A DNA stretch of 64,000 nt from Paenisporosarcina antarctica (GCF_004367585.1 NZ_CP038015.1:691001-755000); one strand, 5' to 3'. Shown: positions 33,576-43,235, numbered from the stretch's first letter. The notes: a model not told the origin generated them from the letters alone. Translations and numbers: made by a program.

Positions 33576-34403
33576 TCACGACGTCTTGGTTCTTGCAGTT
33601 TGCTTTCTTGGAATTGGCTTTTTCTTTTTAGTTTTATCAAGTGAGGCTTGGAGTGCTGACATTAAATCCGTCACATTAGATGGTGCAGCGGGTTGTTTTT
33701 CGCTTGTTGTTACAGTATTATTCCCCGCTTTCTTCTCTTCAATTAATTCCATTAATGCTGTGCGATAGTCATCTGTATATTTCTCGGGTTCAAACGTTGT
33801 AGTTAATTGATCAACTAACATAAGAGCAGTATCGAGTTCTTTCTGAACAACTATTGGTTCACTTGGTATATTTGGTACGTCTCCGGCACTTCTAACCTCG
33901 TCTGGAAAATGGATTGTTTCCATTATTAACGTCTCTTTATATACACGAACAACTGCCAACTGTTCTTTTGAACGAATCATGATTTTGGCAACGCCTATTT
34001 TACCGGACTCCATTAATGCCTTTCTCAATAGCGAGTAGGCTTTAGCTCCGCCACTATCGGGTGCCATGAAATAACTACGTTCAAAGTAGATAGGATCAAT
34101 TTCCTCTAACTTTACAAAGTCGATAATTTCTACTGCTTTATCTTCATTTTCTTTTTTTAACTTCTCCAGTTCTTCTTCATCCAATACAACAAACTTGTTC
34201 TTGGAATACTCATAAGCTTTTACGATATCTTCACTTTGTACTTCTTTATTACAGCCTGAACAAACTTTTTGGTAATTAATTGGTGTATGACATTCTTTGT
34301 GTAGTTGACGTAACTTAATATCTTTATTTTCGGTCGCAGTGTGAAGCTTAACTGGAATATTTACAAGCCCAAAGCTAATACTTCCTTTCCAAACTGTGTG
34401 CAA
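33576..34403 (-). CDS. ku: Non-homologous end-joining protein Ku
   Basis: The bacterial Ku homodimer that rings DNA double-strand ends and recruits LigD. The 275-residue protein opens with MHTVWKGSISFGLVNIPVKLHTA, the defining N-terminal beta-barrel strand. It contains a CHTPINYQKVCSGC pair of cysteines near 38-51 and the core block PIYFERSYFMAPDSGGAKAYSLLRKA, then ends in a basic Lys/Arg-rich tail as in other Bacillus Ku proteins (YkoV). The start is TTG with a GGTGAAAG site. It is divergent from ligD, sharing a 114-base intergenic region. Confidence 0.96.
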   Translation of the reverse strand: MHTVWKGSISFGLVNIPVKLHTATENKDIKLRQLHKECHTPINYQKVCSGCNKEVQSEDIVKAYEYSKNKFVVLDEEELEKLKKENEDKAVEIIDFVKLEEIDPIYFERSYFMAPDSGGAKAYSLLRKALMESGKIGVAKIMIRSKEQLAVVRVYKETLIMETIHFPDEVRSAGDVPNIPSEPIVVQKELDTALMLVDQLTTTFEPEKYTDDYRTALMELIEEKKAGNNTVTTSEKQPAAPSNVTDLMSALQASLDKTKKKKPIPRKQTARTKTS

Positions 34404-34430
34404 TTGCTTTCACCTACTCTTTCTTTTCCT

Positions 34431-34461
34431 TACTATGCAATGTTTTGTTCCTATTTATGTA
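34431..34461 (-). promoter_or_regulatory. Possible sigma-G promoter of ku
   Basis: On the minus strand there is TACATA, an 18-base spacer and CATAGTA, compared with a sigma-G consensus of about TGAATA and CATACTA. The -10 end is 28 bases before the ku start. B. subtilis ykoV and ykoU are made in the forespore, which fits. Tentative. Confidence 0.35.
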
Positions 34462-34517
34462 TCAAGAGGGGAAAATAATCAAAAGCTAGAACAAAACAAC
34501 CGAAAGTAGGATAAAAA

Positions 34518-36368
34518 TTGAAGCCAATGCTTTTAACTGCCGCAACGGATATTCCCCTAGGAAAAGAATGGGTGTACGAAGCTAAATATGATGGTTTTCG
34601 TTGCATATTGGACTGGGAGGTAGACGCTACTCCCATTCTTAAGAGTAGAAATGGGAAAGTGCTTAATCAGATGTTTCCAGAGATTATTAGCTTTTGTCAT
34701 GACAATCAGAAAAAAATCAGTTCTTCTTTACCATTAACATTAGATGGAGAGTTAGTGTATTTAACGAATAATTTTCAAAGTACTTTTTCCATTGTTCAAT
34801 TAAGAGGTCGAATGCGGAATCAAGATGTAATCATGAAACATGTTAAAGAATTTCCGTGTCATTATATTGTGTTTGATCTTTTGAAAGTTAAAGGAGAAGT
34901 TCAAACAGATCTTTCAATCACAAAACGAAAACACAAACTACAAAAATTTTTTCAGAAGATAAAGCTTCCAATTTCAATAAGCTATGAAGACATAAATCGG
35001 ATTCAAGCAATAGATGTTTACCAAGACAATGAAGTGTTGTGGAAGCATATCAAGGTAAGCAATGGGGAAGGAATAGTCGCCAAGCAAAAAAACAGTAGTT
35101 GGATTAGTGATAAACGTACCGTCCAATGGTTAAAAATAAAAAACTGGCGATATGTCACTGTCATCTTAACTAAATATGATAAAAGCAATGGGTTTTTTCA
35201 TGGGGCTATTTATCATAAGAAGGCTCTTGTTGAGATTGTGACTTTCCGTCACGGTCTTAAAGAAGAAGAGTTAAATACATTAATAATGCTATTTCAATCG
35301 AGTGGAACTAAGTTAGCCGAAAAGGTTTGGGCACTAGAACCATCAATTTGCGTGGAGATTGCCTGTATTGATTTCGATGGAAAGTATTTAAGGGAACCAA
35401 GGTTTCATGCATTTAATTTTGACAAGGAGCCAAGCGATTGTCGGTGGCAGCAAATGCAACGACAGCTTTTTCCACTTCCAAAAATGATAACAATAACCCA
35501 CCCTGACAAGCCTATATGGCCGGTAAATAGTATACAAAAAGATGATTACTTACTGTACTTACAAAATATATCTCCCTATATTCTGCCTTTTTTACGTGAC
35601 CGCCTTCTTACGGTTATTCGTTTTCCACACGGTTCAATGGGTGAAAGTTTTTATCAAAAAAATAGCCCAGTTACTGTTCCTGATTTTGTGACAACTAAAC
35701 TGGTAGATGACATCCGTTATATTGTCTGTAATGACGTTGAATCTTTACTGTGGCTTGGAAACCAACTTGCGCTAGAGTTTCACATTCCTTTTCAAACGAT
35801 TAAAACGAATCAGCCAACTGAAATTGTTTTTGACCTTGACCCTCCTTCAGTTCATGAGTTTTCTTTAGCCATAGAGGCGGCATTGCGAATGAAAGCTATT
35901 TTTGACCAATTCGGAATTCAATCTTTTGTGAAAACCTCTGGTGGAAAAGGGATACAAGTTTATATTCCATTACCTATGAACACTTTTTCTTATGAAGACA
36001 CCCGGGTATTTACAAAGTTTGTTTGTAATTTCTTATGCGAACAGGAGCCGCAATGGTTTACCACAGAGCGACTTAAAAAGAATCGACATAATAAATTATA
36101 TTTGGACTATGTCCAACATGATGAAGGGAAAACGATAATAGCTCCCTATTCTCCAAGAGGTAACGAACAAGGGCTAATCGCGACTCCACTATACTGGAAT
36201 GAAGTATGTAATTCATTGAAACCAGATTTATTTTCCATTCCCTTAGTTATTGAAAGGTTAAAGAAACAAGGAAATCCATTTCGTAATTTCCAACAAGGAA
36301 TAGAAGAACAGAAGTTTGCAGATGTCCTACAACAACTAAAAGAACTAGTGAAAATCTCTCATAAATAA
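34518..36368 (+). CDS. ligD: LigD: ATP-dependent DNA ligase with polymerase/primase domain
   Basis: A 616-residue end-joining enzyme. Residues 1 to about 315 are the ATP-dependent ligase: motif I EAKYDGFR with the adenylated Lys23, then TLDGELVY, and motif V KIKNWR, followed by an OB-fold segment. Residues from about 330 form the LigD-type primase/polymerase: FPHGSMGESFYQKN, EIVFDLDPP with catalytic aspartates, and KTSGGKGIQVYIPLP. There is no phosphoesterase domain. Ligase-then-polymerase order and length match B. subtilis YkoU (about 611). The start is TTG with a weak site. It is divergent from ku. Confidence 0.96.
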   Translation: MKPMLLTAATDIPLGKEWVYEAKYDGFRCILDWEVDATPILKSRNGKVLNQMFPEIISFCHDNQKKISSSLPLTLDGELVYLTNNFQSTFSIVQLRGRMRNQDVIMKHVKEFPCHYIVFDLLKVKGEVQTDLSITKRKHKLQKFFQKIKLPISISYEDINRIQAIDVYQDNEVLWKHIKVSNGEGIVAKQKNSSWISDKRTVQWLKIKNWRYVTVILTKYDKSNGFFHGAIYHKKALVEIVTFRHGLKEEELNTLIMLFQSSGTKLAEKVWALEPSICVEIACIDFDGKYLREPRFHAFNFDKEPSDCRWQQMQRQLFPLPKMITITHPDKPIWPVNSIQKDDYLLYLQNISPYILPFLRDRLLTVIRFPHGSMGESFYQKNSPVTVPDFVTTKLVDDIRYIVCNDVESLLWLGNQLALEFHIPFQTIKTNQPTEIVFDLDPPSVHEFSLAIEAALRMKAIFDQFGIQSFVKTSGGKGIQVYIPLPMNTFSYEDTRVFTKFVCNFLCEQEPQWFTTERLKKNRHNKLYLDYVQHDEGKTIIAPYSPRGNEQGLIATPLYWNEVCNSLKPDLFSIPLVIERLKKQGNPFRNFQQGIEEQKFADVLQQLKELVKISHK

Positions 36369-36449
36369 TTTTAAAACGAATTTGGTCATTATCTTGAATC
36401 ACTATAGCTGGATTGAAGAAATAGGAAAGAAACAAAAAGGAGAATTGTT

Positions 36450-36674
36450 ATGCCAATCGAAAATCCGATGATAACAGGTGTGGGTTTACCCTCAGATCCA
36501 CAACAAGCGATTGTCGTATACAACTGCGACTATTGTAATGGAGAAATATATGAAGGAGATTCTTATGTAGTTTATGAAGGATTAACATTTTGCGGTAGCG
36601 ATCACTTAGGAGAACACTTGGTAAAACAAAGTCTTGCAGAAGAATTAACAGCACAAATTGAGAAGTTCCAGTAA
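36450..36674 (+). CDS. Small Cys-containing protein of unknown function
   Basis: A 74-residue acidic protein with YNCDYCNGEIYEGDSYVV in its centre, one CxxC pair, and a later FCGSDHLGEHL that could supply further Cys/His ligands. It resembles small zinc-ribbon-like proteins such as phage or spore YqaI-type proteins, but I cannot assign a family with confidence. It has a strong AAAAAGGAG site before the ATG, lies 81 bases after ligD on the same strand and may share its message. A hairpin terminator follows. Confidence 0.7.
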   Translation: MPIENPMITGVGLPSDPQQAIVVYNCDYCNGEIYEGDSYVVYEGLTFCGSDHLGEHLVKQSLAEELTAQIEKFQ

Positions 36675-36713
36675 TTTTAAACAATTTCTGCAAAAAAAGA
36701 TATTGCATTTAAT

Positions 36714-36757
36714 AAAGTAGTGCGGCCGGAAAGTGGTTGCACTACTATTTTTATTTG
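36714..36757 (+). terminator. Terminator after the small Cys protein
   Basis: The stem AGTAGTGC/GCACTACT, with a loop of about 15 bases, is followed by ATTTTTATTT. The remaining 380 bases before the amino-acid importer are AT-rich, and I saw no gene or riboswitch in them. Confidence 0.75.
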
Positions 36758-37138
36758 GTAGAAGGATTGAAAAGAAGTCCTTTAAAAAATCTATTAAAGA
36801 AGTAACCATTCTAGAGAAAGAGATTTATTCAAACTCTAAATCAACTGTAATAAAAGAGAGAAGAGTTCCTTGAAAAATTTAAAAGTATAAATATATATAG
36901 GTAATTTCATTCATTTCATAGTAGGTTTGTCTAGTTCTACAAACGAATTTGAGCACTTTAGTAGTTTAATACTTAGAATATTAAAACAAATCCCTTAATT
37001 ATTTGGTATTTTCGAACGGTCCACATCATAGAGTTAAGTAGACTATTTTTTATTAAATATCTATTAAAGGGGGATAGATTAAACTAAATAGTATTTTCAT
37101 TAGAAAGTTACTATAAAAATAGGGGGCTGGATTAAAAT

Positions 37139-38185
37139 ATGAAAAAATATTTATTCGCAATTTTAAGTATGTTACTAGTTTTTTCGGTTATCTTAGCTGG
37201 ATGTTCAGAAAAATCGGATGAGGAAATTAACACGAAGTCACTGCTAGAAGTTATCAAGAAGCGAGGGAAATTAGTTGGTGGTGTTAACGCTACGATACCT
37301 GGTTTCGGTTATGTAGCTTCAGATGGAAGTTATGAAGGAATGGATATTGATATTACGAGAGCAGTTGCAGCGGCTATCTTTGGGGATCCAACTGCTGTTG
37401 AATTCAGACCATTATCCGCAGAGGAACGTTTTATTGCTGTTCAAACGGGTGAAGTGGATGTATTAGCAAGAAATACCACTCATACAACTTCTCGAGACGC
37501 GTCAGTAGGTCTTGCATTTGCACCAGTAACTTTTTATGACGGACAAGGCATGATGGTACGTAAAGATAGCGGAATTGAAAGTTTAGCAGACTTAGAAGGA
37601 TCTCGGATTGCTGTTGAATCAGGAACTACAACAGAACTTAATTTGGCGGATCAAATGCGTAAGATAGGAGTCAGTTATGAGCCTGTAGTATTTGATAATC
37701 AGGATGCCGCAATATCTGCATATGAACAAGGCAGTGTGGATGCATTCACAACAGATCGTTCTGGACTTGTTTCTCGACGATCTACATTATCCAAACCGGA
37801 TGATCATTTTATCTTAACGGAGGTATTGTCTAAAGAACCTCTTGCGCCATCTGTGAAAGATGGTGATTCTAAATTCGTTGCTGTTGTATCATGGACTGTA
37901 TACGCGTTAATTCAAGCTGAAGAGTATGGTATTACTCAGGGGAATATTGAAAGTTTCATGGATAGTGATGATCCTGAAATCCGTCGATTCCTAGGTGTTG
38001 AAGGGGATTTGGGCGAGCAACTTGGATTAGAGAAGGACTTTGTTGTTCAAGTAATTAAAGCTGTAGGTAACTACGGTGAGCTTTATGATCGTCATCTTGG
38101 TCCAGAAACCGTGTTTAATTTAGAGCGTGGTCCAAATGAACTTTGGACAAATGGTGGCTTAATGTATTCACCACCTTTCCGATAA
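37139..38185 (+). CDS. Amino-acid ABC transporter binding lipoprotein (AapJ/BztA-like)
   Basis: A 348-residue lipoprotein; the signal peptide ends VILAGC with Cys22. The mature protein belongs to the family 3 polar amino-acid-binding proteins of the long AapJ/BztA type: GKLVGGVNATIPGFGYVASDG, MDIDITRAVAAAIFGD, VDVLARNTTHTTSRD and AVGNYGELYDRHLG, blocks that mark this subgroup and exceed the usual 260 residues. AapJ-type systems take up a broad range of L-amino acids. GGGGG precedes the ATG. It heads a four-gene importer operon. AapJ/Q/M/P systems are better known from Proteobacteria than from Bacilli. Confidence 0.9.
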   Translation: MKKYLFAILSMLLVFSVILAGCSEKSDEEINTKSLLEVIKKRGKLVGGVNATIPGFGYVASDGSYEGMDIDITRAVAAAIFGDPTAVEFRPLSAEERFIAVQTGEVDVLARNTTHTTSRDASVGLAFAPVTFYDGQGMMVRKDSGIESLADLEGSRIAVESGTTTELNLADQMRKIGVSYEPVVFDNQDAAISAYEQGSVDAFTTDRSGLVSRRSTLSKPDDHFILTEVLSKEPLAPSVKDGDSKFVAVVSWTVYALIQAEEYGITQGNIESFMDSDDPEIRRFLGVEGDLGEQLGLEKDFVVQVIKAVGNYGELYDRHLGPETVFNLERGPNELWTNGGLMYSPPFR

Positions 38186-38290
38186 GGTACCAATTATAGC
38201 TAAATTGAAAATAGGTCTGTATACCTTCTAAGCTAGGGACAGACCTATTATCGTTTATAGGGATAGTAAAACTACTGTGAGGTGAGATAC

Positions 38291-39469
38291 GTGAATAAAC
38301 ATTCATCTTCAACGTCAACTCCTTTTTGGAGAGACAAAAGAGTCATCCCCATTCTTCTACAAGTTATATTTGCTGTGATAGTTGTTGTTGCTGGAGTTTT
38401 CTTTTTTTCCAATGCTCTTGCAGGCATGAGGCAAATTGGGATGGTCTTTGGGTTCGACTTTTTAGGAAAAATGGCTGCATTCGATATTGGGGATAAGGTG
38501 ATTGATTTTTCCTCAAAGGATACCTATGGAAAAGCATTTATTGTAGGTATTCTAAATACGATAAAAGTGGCTTTTATTGGAATTATCTTAGCAACAATCC
38601 TAGGTTTCATAGTAGGGGTTTCTCGATTATCTACTAACTGGTTAGTAAGAACTGTGGCGGCTGCTTATGTCGAAATTTTCCGAAACACCCCTCTTTTAGT
38701 TCAAATTTTCATTTGGTTTTATGCTGTATTTTTAAGCTTCCCTGTTATTGAGAAAAGCCTTGATGTATTTGGATTATTCTATTTTAGCAATAGAGGAGCT
38801 GTTATCCCATGGTTAGGGTTGACTCCTTCTTCCTTTATTTGGTTGATTGCATTCCTTATCGGTATTATTCTTTCTTTTGTTGTATGGAAAATTAGAATCA
38901 AACGACAAGTAGAAACAGGTCAGAGAAAATATCCTTTTTTCTGGGCAAGTAGTTCGATTGTTAGCTTATTAATAATTGCTTGGTTTGTCACATTGGAGTC
39001 ACCACTTCTATTAAGTATCCCAGAAATTGCAGGAAGGGGTTACTTAGGTGGTTATACAATTGGACCAGGATTTGGTGCACTTTTAGTTGCACTCGTTATG
39101 TACACTGCTTCTTTTATTGCTGAAATTGTTCGTGGAGGTATTTTGGCCGTTCCAAAAGGACAAGTTGAAGCAGCAAAAGCATTAGGCTTGAAAAGCCCAA
39201 CCATCTTAAGACTCGTAGTTCTACCCCAGGCTATTCGGATTATTATTCCTCCCCTAACGAGTCAATATTTAAATCTAATAAAGAATTCAAGCTTAGCCGC
39301 AGCTGTTGCCTATCAAGAACTAGTAGGTGTTGGAATTACGATACTAAGTCAAACGGGTCGAAGCATTGAGGTTATTTCTATTGTAATTCTCGTCTACTTA
39401 TCAATGAGCTTATTCACGTCACTTTTGATGAATATATTTAACAAATATTCGCAACTGGTAGAGAGGTGA
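38291..39469 (+). CDS. Amino-acid ABC permease, AapQ-like
   Basis: A 392-residue permease, long for the family because of inserted extracytoplasmic loops, as in AapQ/BztB. Segments include an N-terminal membrane helix at about 16-35, the core FIVGILNTIKVAFIGIILATILG, EIFRNTPLLVQIFIWF, and the EAA loop EAAKALGLKSPTILRLVVLPQAIRI. A GTG at 38282 overlaps the GAGGTGA ribosome site; the GTG at 38291, 5 bases after it, gives MNKHSSSTSTPF and is preferred. It ends overlapping the leader of the next permease gene. Confidence 0.9.
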   Translation: MNKHSSSTSTPFWRDKRVIPILLQVIFAVIVVVAGVFFFSNALAGMRQIGMVFGFDFLGKMAAFDIGDKVIDFSSKDTYGKAFIVGILNTIKVAFIGIILATILGFIVGVSRLSTNWLVRTVAAAYVEIFRNTPLLVQIFIWFYAVFLSFPVIEKSLDVFGLFYFSNRGAVIPWLGLTPSSFIWLIAFLIGIILSFVVWKIRIKRQVETGQRKYPFFWASSSIVSLLIIAWFVTLESPLLLSIPEIAGRGYLGGYTIGPGFGALLVALVMYTASFIAEIVRGGILAVPKGQVEAAKALGLKSPTILRLVVLPQAIRIIIPPLTSQYLNLIKNSSLAAAVAYQELVGVGITILSQTGRSIEVISIVILVYLSMSLFTSLLMNIFNKYSQLVER

Positions 39470-39474
39470 GCAAA

Positions 39475-40683
39475 ATGGATAAAGATGAATTAAAAATAAA
39501 AGAACTAGTACGAACAGAGATAGCTCCACCTAATTCATCAATAGGTGTTTTAGGTTGGTTAAAAGAGAATTTATTTAGTAATTGGGTAAACGTGGTTCTG
39601 ACGATCGTCTTTGCGTCCATTACGTATTTAGTTTTAAAAAATTCAATTGAATGGATATTCTTTAATGCCAATTGGCATGTTATTTCAGCTAACTTTAGGT
39701 TACTCGTAGTGGGTCAATACCCGGTCACAGAATTATGGAGGGTTTGGATAATCTTAACTCTTATTTCTATTCTTATGGGTCTTTCCTGGGGGATTTGGAA
39801 GGGAACAATAGGACATTTATCGACGATTGTGACTGGTTTGTATATCATCCTAGCTAGTTTACCTTTCGTCATGATAGAAACACGTATATGGTTGTTAATC
39901 AATATAATTGCGATTGTTGCTACATGTTTAGTAGGAAGAAAAGGATTAAAGTTGAAGAAATTTATCCTCGTAGGATGGTTCATGATGTTCCCAGTAATTA
40001 TTTTTCTTTTAAGTGGATTTGGGATATTTAATCATGTTGGGACAAATTTATGGGGTGGCTTCTTATTAACTTTACTAATAGCTATTGTAGCGATTGTTTT
40101 TTCCTTCCCTTTAGGTGTTTTACTTGCTCTAGGGAGAAGAAGTAAACTACCTATTATTCGTTGGTTCAGTATTGCTTATATTGAATTGATCCGTGGAGTT
40201 CCGTTGATTACGATATTATTTGTTGCTCAACTGATGTTACCCTTGTTTTTGGGTGAGGGGATAAATATTGATAATGTCGTTAGAGCTATGGTTGGATTCA
40301 CCCTATTTACTGCCGCTTATTTGGCAGAGAATATACGTGGAGGATTGCAATCAATCCCTCGAGGTCAATTTGAAGCTGCAGAGGCACTTGGATTAAATGC
40401 AACATTTAAGATGACTTTTATTATCTTGCCGCAGGCGTTACGTGCTGTTATCCCAGCAATTGTTGGCCTATTTATAGGAATATTCAAAGATACCTCACTC
40501 GTAGCCATTGTCGGCTTAACCGATATACTCGGTATAGGTAAGAATATAATTTCCAATCCCGAGTTTCTTGGGACACAGATGGAAGTATTTATATTCATCG
40601 CCGTAATCTTCCTTATCTTCTGTAATATGATGTCCTATGCGAGTAGAAGGATAGAAGGAGCTTTAGGCGTAGGTAAGCGATAA
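39475..40683 (+). CDS. Amino-acid ABC permease, AapM-like
   Basis: The second permease of the importer, 402 residues, with an extended N-terminal membrane region ahead of the core. The core contains LLTLLIAIVAIVFSFPLGVLLALG, YIELIRGVPLITILFVAQL and the EAA loop EAAEALGLNATFKMTFIILPQALRAVIP. The pattern of a long N-terminal extension fits AapM/BztC. A GTG at 39466 overlaps the upstream stop, but GAGAGGTGAG stands directly before the ATG at 39475, which is preferred. With AapQ-like protein it would form the membrane heterodimer. Confidence 0.9.
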   Translation: MDKDELKIKELVRTEIAPPNSSIGVLGWLKENLFSNWVNVVLTIVFASITYLVLKNSIEWIFFNANWHVISANFRLLVVGQYPVTELWRVWIILTLISILMGLSWGIWKGTIGHLSTIVTGLYIILASLPFVMIETRIWLLINIIAIVATCLVGRKGLKLKKFILVGWFMMFPVIIFLLSGFGIFNHVGTNLWGGFLLTLLIAIVAIVFSFPLGVLLALGRRSKLPIIRWFSIAYIELIRGVPLITILFVAQLMLPLFLGEGINIDNVVRAMVGFTLFTAAYLAENIRGGLQSIPRGQFEAAEALGLNATFKMTFIILPQALRAVIPAIVGLFIGIFKDTSLVAIVGLTDILGIGKNIISNPEFLGTQMEVFIFIAVIFLIFCNMMSYASRRIEGALGVGKR

Positions 40684-40722
40684 AAAAAAAATCCTGCATT
40701 TAAATCCAAAGGAGGATCATGT

Positions 40723-41493
40723 ATGTTTGAAGACTTTAACGTAGAGATACCTCTCGATCAAAGAGAAGATATAGTAGTATGTAGTAACTTAAATAAATGG
40801 TTCGGTAGTCTCCATGTTTTAAAAGACGTATCGTTAAATGTAAAACAAGGAGAAGTCGTGGTGATATTAGGTCCTTCCGGTTCAGGAAAATCTACATTTA
40901 TCAGGACCGTGAATGGTTTAGAAGAAATTCAGAAAGGGGAAATAACCGTTGACGGTATTCCTCTATCCAATGATGTTGCTGATATCGAAGCCATTCGTAT
41001 GGAAACAGGGATGGTCTTTCAATCATTTAACTTGTTCCCACATATGACCATTTTAAAAAATATAACTCTAGCACCTATTTGGGTCCGTAAGTGGTCCAGA
41101 GCCAAAGCGGAAAAAATAGCCTTGGAGTTACTAGAACGGGTCGGTATTCCTGAACAAGCCCATAAATACCCGGGGCAACTTTCAGGGGGACAACAGCAAA
41201 GGGTTGCGATTGCAAGAGCATTAGCTATGCAACCTAAAATCCTGTTATTTGATGAACCAACTTCTGCTTTAGATCCTGAAATGATTAAAGAAGTTTTGGA
41301 TGTTATAAAAACGTTAGCTGGATCCGGAATCACCATGATGGTTGTTACACACGAGATGAACTTTGCTCGTGAAGTAGCTGACCGTATTGTTCTGTTTGAT
41401 TTTGGAGAGATTATAGAGGTTGGACCTCCTAGTGAAATATTTGATAATCCAAAACATGACAGAACCAAACTTTTTTTATCTCAGATATTATAG
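40723..41493 (+). CDS. Amino-acid ABC transporter ATPase (AapP/GlnQ type)
   Basis: A 256-residue ATPase of the polar amino-acid group. Walker A is GPSGSGKST, the Q-loop is [13 protein letters not shown], the signature is [15 protein letters not shown] and Walker B is [15 protein letters not shown], followed by the H-loop [16 protein letters not shown]. All match GlnQ/AapP closely. AGGAGG precedes the ATG. It is the last gene of the operon; a hairpin terminator follows about 60 bases later. Together the four genes make a complete importer. Confidence 0.94.
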   Translation: MFEDFNVEIPLDQREDIVVCSNLNKWFGSLHVLKDVSLNVKQGEVVVILGPSGSGKSTFIRTVNGLEEIQKGEITVDGIPLSNDVADIEAIRMETGMVFQSFNLFPHMTILKNITLAPIWVRKWSRAKAEKIALELLERVGIPEQAHKYPGQLSGGQQQRVAIARALAMQPKILLFDEPTSALDPEMIKEVLDVIKTLAGSGITMMVVTHEMNFAREVADRIVLFDFGEIIEVGPPSEIFDNPKHDRTKLFLSQIL

Positions 41494-41555
41494 AATTTGT
41501 AACTGATTCTTCATATAAAATAAGTCATCGTATGAAAGAATATATAGATTTAATT

Positions 41556-41589
41556 AAGAATCCAGCAATTAGCAAGGTGCTGGATTCTT
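41556..41589 (+). terminator. Terminator after the amino-acid importer
   Basis: A perfect 12-bp stem AAGAATCCAGCA with a 10-base loop. The T-run is limited to TTCTTC, so termination may be partial. The rest of 41494-41845 shows no gene. Confidence 0.75.
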
Positions 41590-41845
41590 CATATGCTTTA
41601 CATAGTGCTTCTAGTGGGCTTCAAAAAATGAAATTTATACCAACAATTCTTTTAATAGGGATTGTTATTTTTTATATCTTTTAAGCTAATCGCTGAAACA
41701 GTCATTTACCTCTGAATTGAAAGTGGAAAATAACAACCTTTTAAAAAATGTGCGATTATTTTGTAATGAAAAGACCTCTATTTTAATAGAATTATAAAAT
41801 TCGGTATTTTTGTAGGAGAAACCTTTAAAAAAAAGGGGGAAGGTA

Positions 41846-42856
41846 ATGGTCTATTTAGTATTTGGGTTGGCGGCAATCGTTACGATTTTAGCGGCGATTG
41901 AGCTGTCCAACAATGCAGATGTATTAGGTGGAAAAACTTCTCTTGGTGGATTACTTGTCGGTACAGTGCTACTAGGAGGTGCGACTTCACTCCCCGAAGT
42001 AACGACAAGTATTTCTTCTGTCTTAATTGAAAATCCAGATATTGCAATAGGGAATATGTTAGGTTCAAACATGTTTAACCTCTTCATTATTGCATGTTTT
42101 GATGTTTATTATAGAAAGAACCGATTGCTTCAACAAGCAAATAAAGGCCACTTATATACTGCAGGATTAGGGCTAATTTTAACTACAATGACCCTTATTG
42201 CGTTAGTTCGTAAATTAGATTATGTGGTACTCGGTGTGGGGATTGATTCACTGTTGATAGCTATTGTTTACGGGACAGGCATGTATGTAATAAGCAGAAT
42301 ATCAGAAGGATTACCTGATAATCAATTAATGACTCATGAATTTGATGAAAAAGTGATAGGTAATTCAAAGGTGAAAAAACCAACAACAACCATACGAAAA
42401 GCTATAATAACTTTTCTTCTTGCTGCGGTAGCAATTATGATAGCAGGGACTTTGTTGTCCATATCCGGGGATATAATTGCAGAGAAAACAGGACTTGGAT
42501 CAACTTTTATTGGTAGTTTTCTTATGGCAGCGACTACATCATTGCCTGAAGCGGTGGCTGTATTTGTTGCGTTAAGATTGAGGAATATAAATATTGCAAT
42601 CGGTTCAATTCTTGGAAGTAACATTTTTAATATGTTAATTCTTATGGGAACGGATATCGTTTATAGACAAGGTCCTATTCTTTCAAATGTAGCGCATTCA
42701 CATGAAATTACTGCTATGACAGTAACAGTTTTATCTGTATTGGTTATGATTTCGTTAATGCGTAAAAGGGTTACCACTACTTTTTCTTACATGATGCCTT
42801 CATTATTAATCATGCTTGGTTATTTGATTACTTCCTATCTGATTTTTAAAGGTTAA
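41846..42856 (+). CDS. CaCA-family sodium/calcium exchanger-like transporter
   Basis: A 336-residue membrane antiporter with two inverted repeats. Each repeat carries the alpha motif: GGATSLPEVTTSISS with NPDIAIGNMLGSNMFNL in the first half, and AATTSLPEAVAVFVA with NINIAIGSILGSNIFN in the second. The Glu of SLPE and the GSNxFN block bind the cation. About 10-11 membrane helices are predicted, split by a hydrophilic loop near 165-185. GGGGGAAGG is close to the ATG. It is a single gene; the ion actually exchanged (Ca2+ with Na+ or H+) cannot be read from the sequence. Confidence 0.92.
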   Translation: MVYLVFGLAAIVTILAAIELSNNADVLGGKTSLGGLLVGTVLLGGATSLPEVTTSISSVLIENPDIAIGNMLGSNMFNLFIIACFDVYYRKNRLLQQANKGHLYTAGLGLILTTMTLIALVRKLDYVVLGVGIDSLLIAIVYGTGMYVISRISEGLPDNQLMTHEFDEKVIGNSKVKKPTTTIRKAIITFLLAAVAIMIAGTLLSISGDIIAEKTGLGSTFIGSFLMAATTSLPEAVAVFVALRLRNINIAIGSILGSNIFNMLILMGTDIVYRQGPILSNVAHSHEITAMTVTVLSVLVMISLMRKRVTTTFSYMMPSLLIMLGYLITSYLIFKG

Positions 42857-42909
42857 AAATTATACATAAAAAGTAATTCCATGCTAAAAGCAATTAAAAT
42901 AATAAAAGC

Positions 42910-42940
42910 CTATAGGTGAACCTTACCGGTTGACCTATAG
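42910..42940 (+). terminator. Hairpin after the cation exchanger gene
   Basis: The stem CTATAGGT...ACCTATAG encloses AACC/GGTT. The tail ACAGTTTTAAA has only a short T-run, so it could serve either strand as a modest terminator. Confidence 0.65.
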
Positions 42941-42992
42941 ACAGTTTTAAAAATTGCTAATTAATTATTAAATTTTTAGAATTAGAAACAAA

Positions 42993-43235
42993 TTAGTATC
43001 CTTGTTGTTTTGTTGAATTTTCAGTTTTAGGGTTATTAGGCATTCCTTGCATTGGCTTTGCCATATTCTGCATTCCTTGCGCCATCCCTTGCATTGGTTG
43101 TGCCATCTGTTGTAAATTCTGGGCATTTAATTTAGTCGGCATGTTTTTCATCATTTGCTGAAAAGTTCCGTTTTGTATTCCTCTGACTACTCCAAAAATA
43201 GTAGCTCCAATTGCGCCCCAAGTAATAAATCTCAT
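42993..43235 (-). CDS. Small Gln/Met-rich hypothetical protein
   Basis: An 80-residue protein. The first 20 residues are a single hydrophobic segment (ITWGAIGATIFGVVRGI), followed by a low-complexity tail built from near repeats of QPMQGMAQGMQNM and KPMQGMPN, ending NSTKQQGY. This looks like a membrane-anchored, flexible polypeptide of the kind often found as small spore or stress proteins in Bacilli; no family is assigned. AAAGGAGG precedes the ATG. It is alone on the minus strand. The 418-base region after it (43236-43653) shows no further gene. Confidence 0.75.
   Translation of the reverse strand: MRFITWGAIGATIFGVVRGIQNGTFQQMMKNMPTKLNAQNLQQMAQPMQGMAQGMQNMAKPMQGMPNNPKTENSTKQQGY

Noticed and set aside
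41019-41468. 149-codon minus-strand frame opposite the amino-acid importer ATPase
   Set aside because: Shadow of a conserved ATPase.
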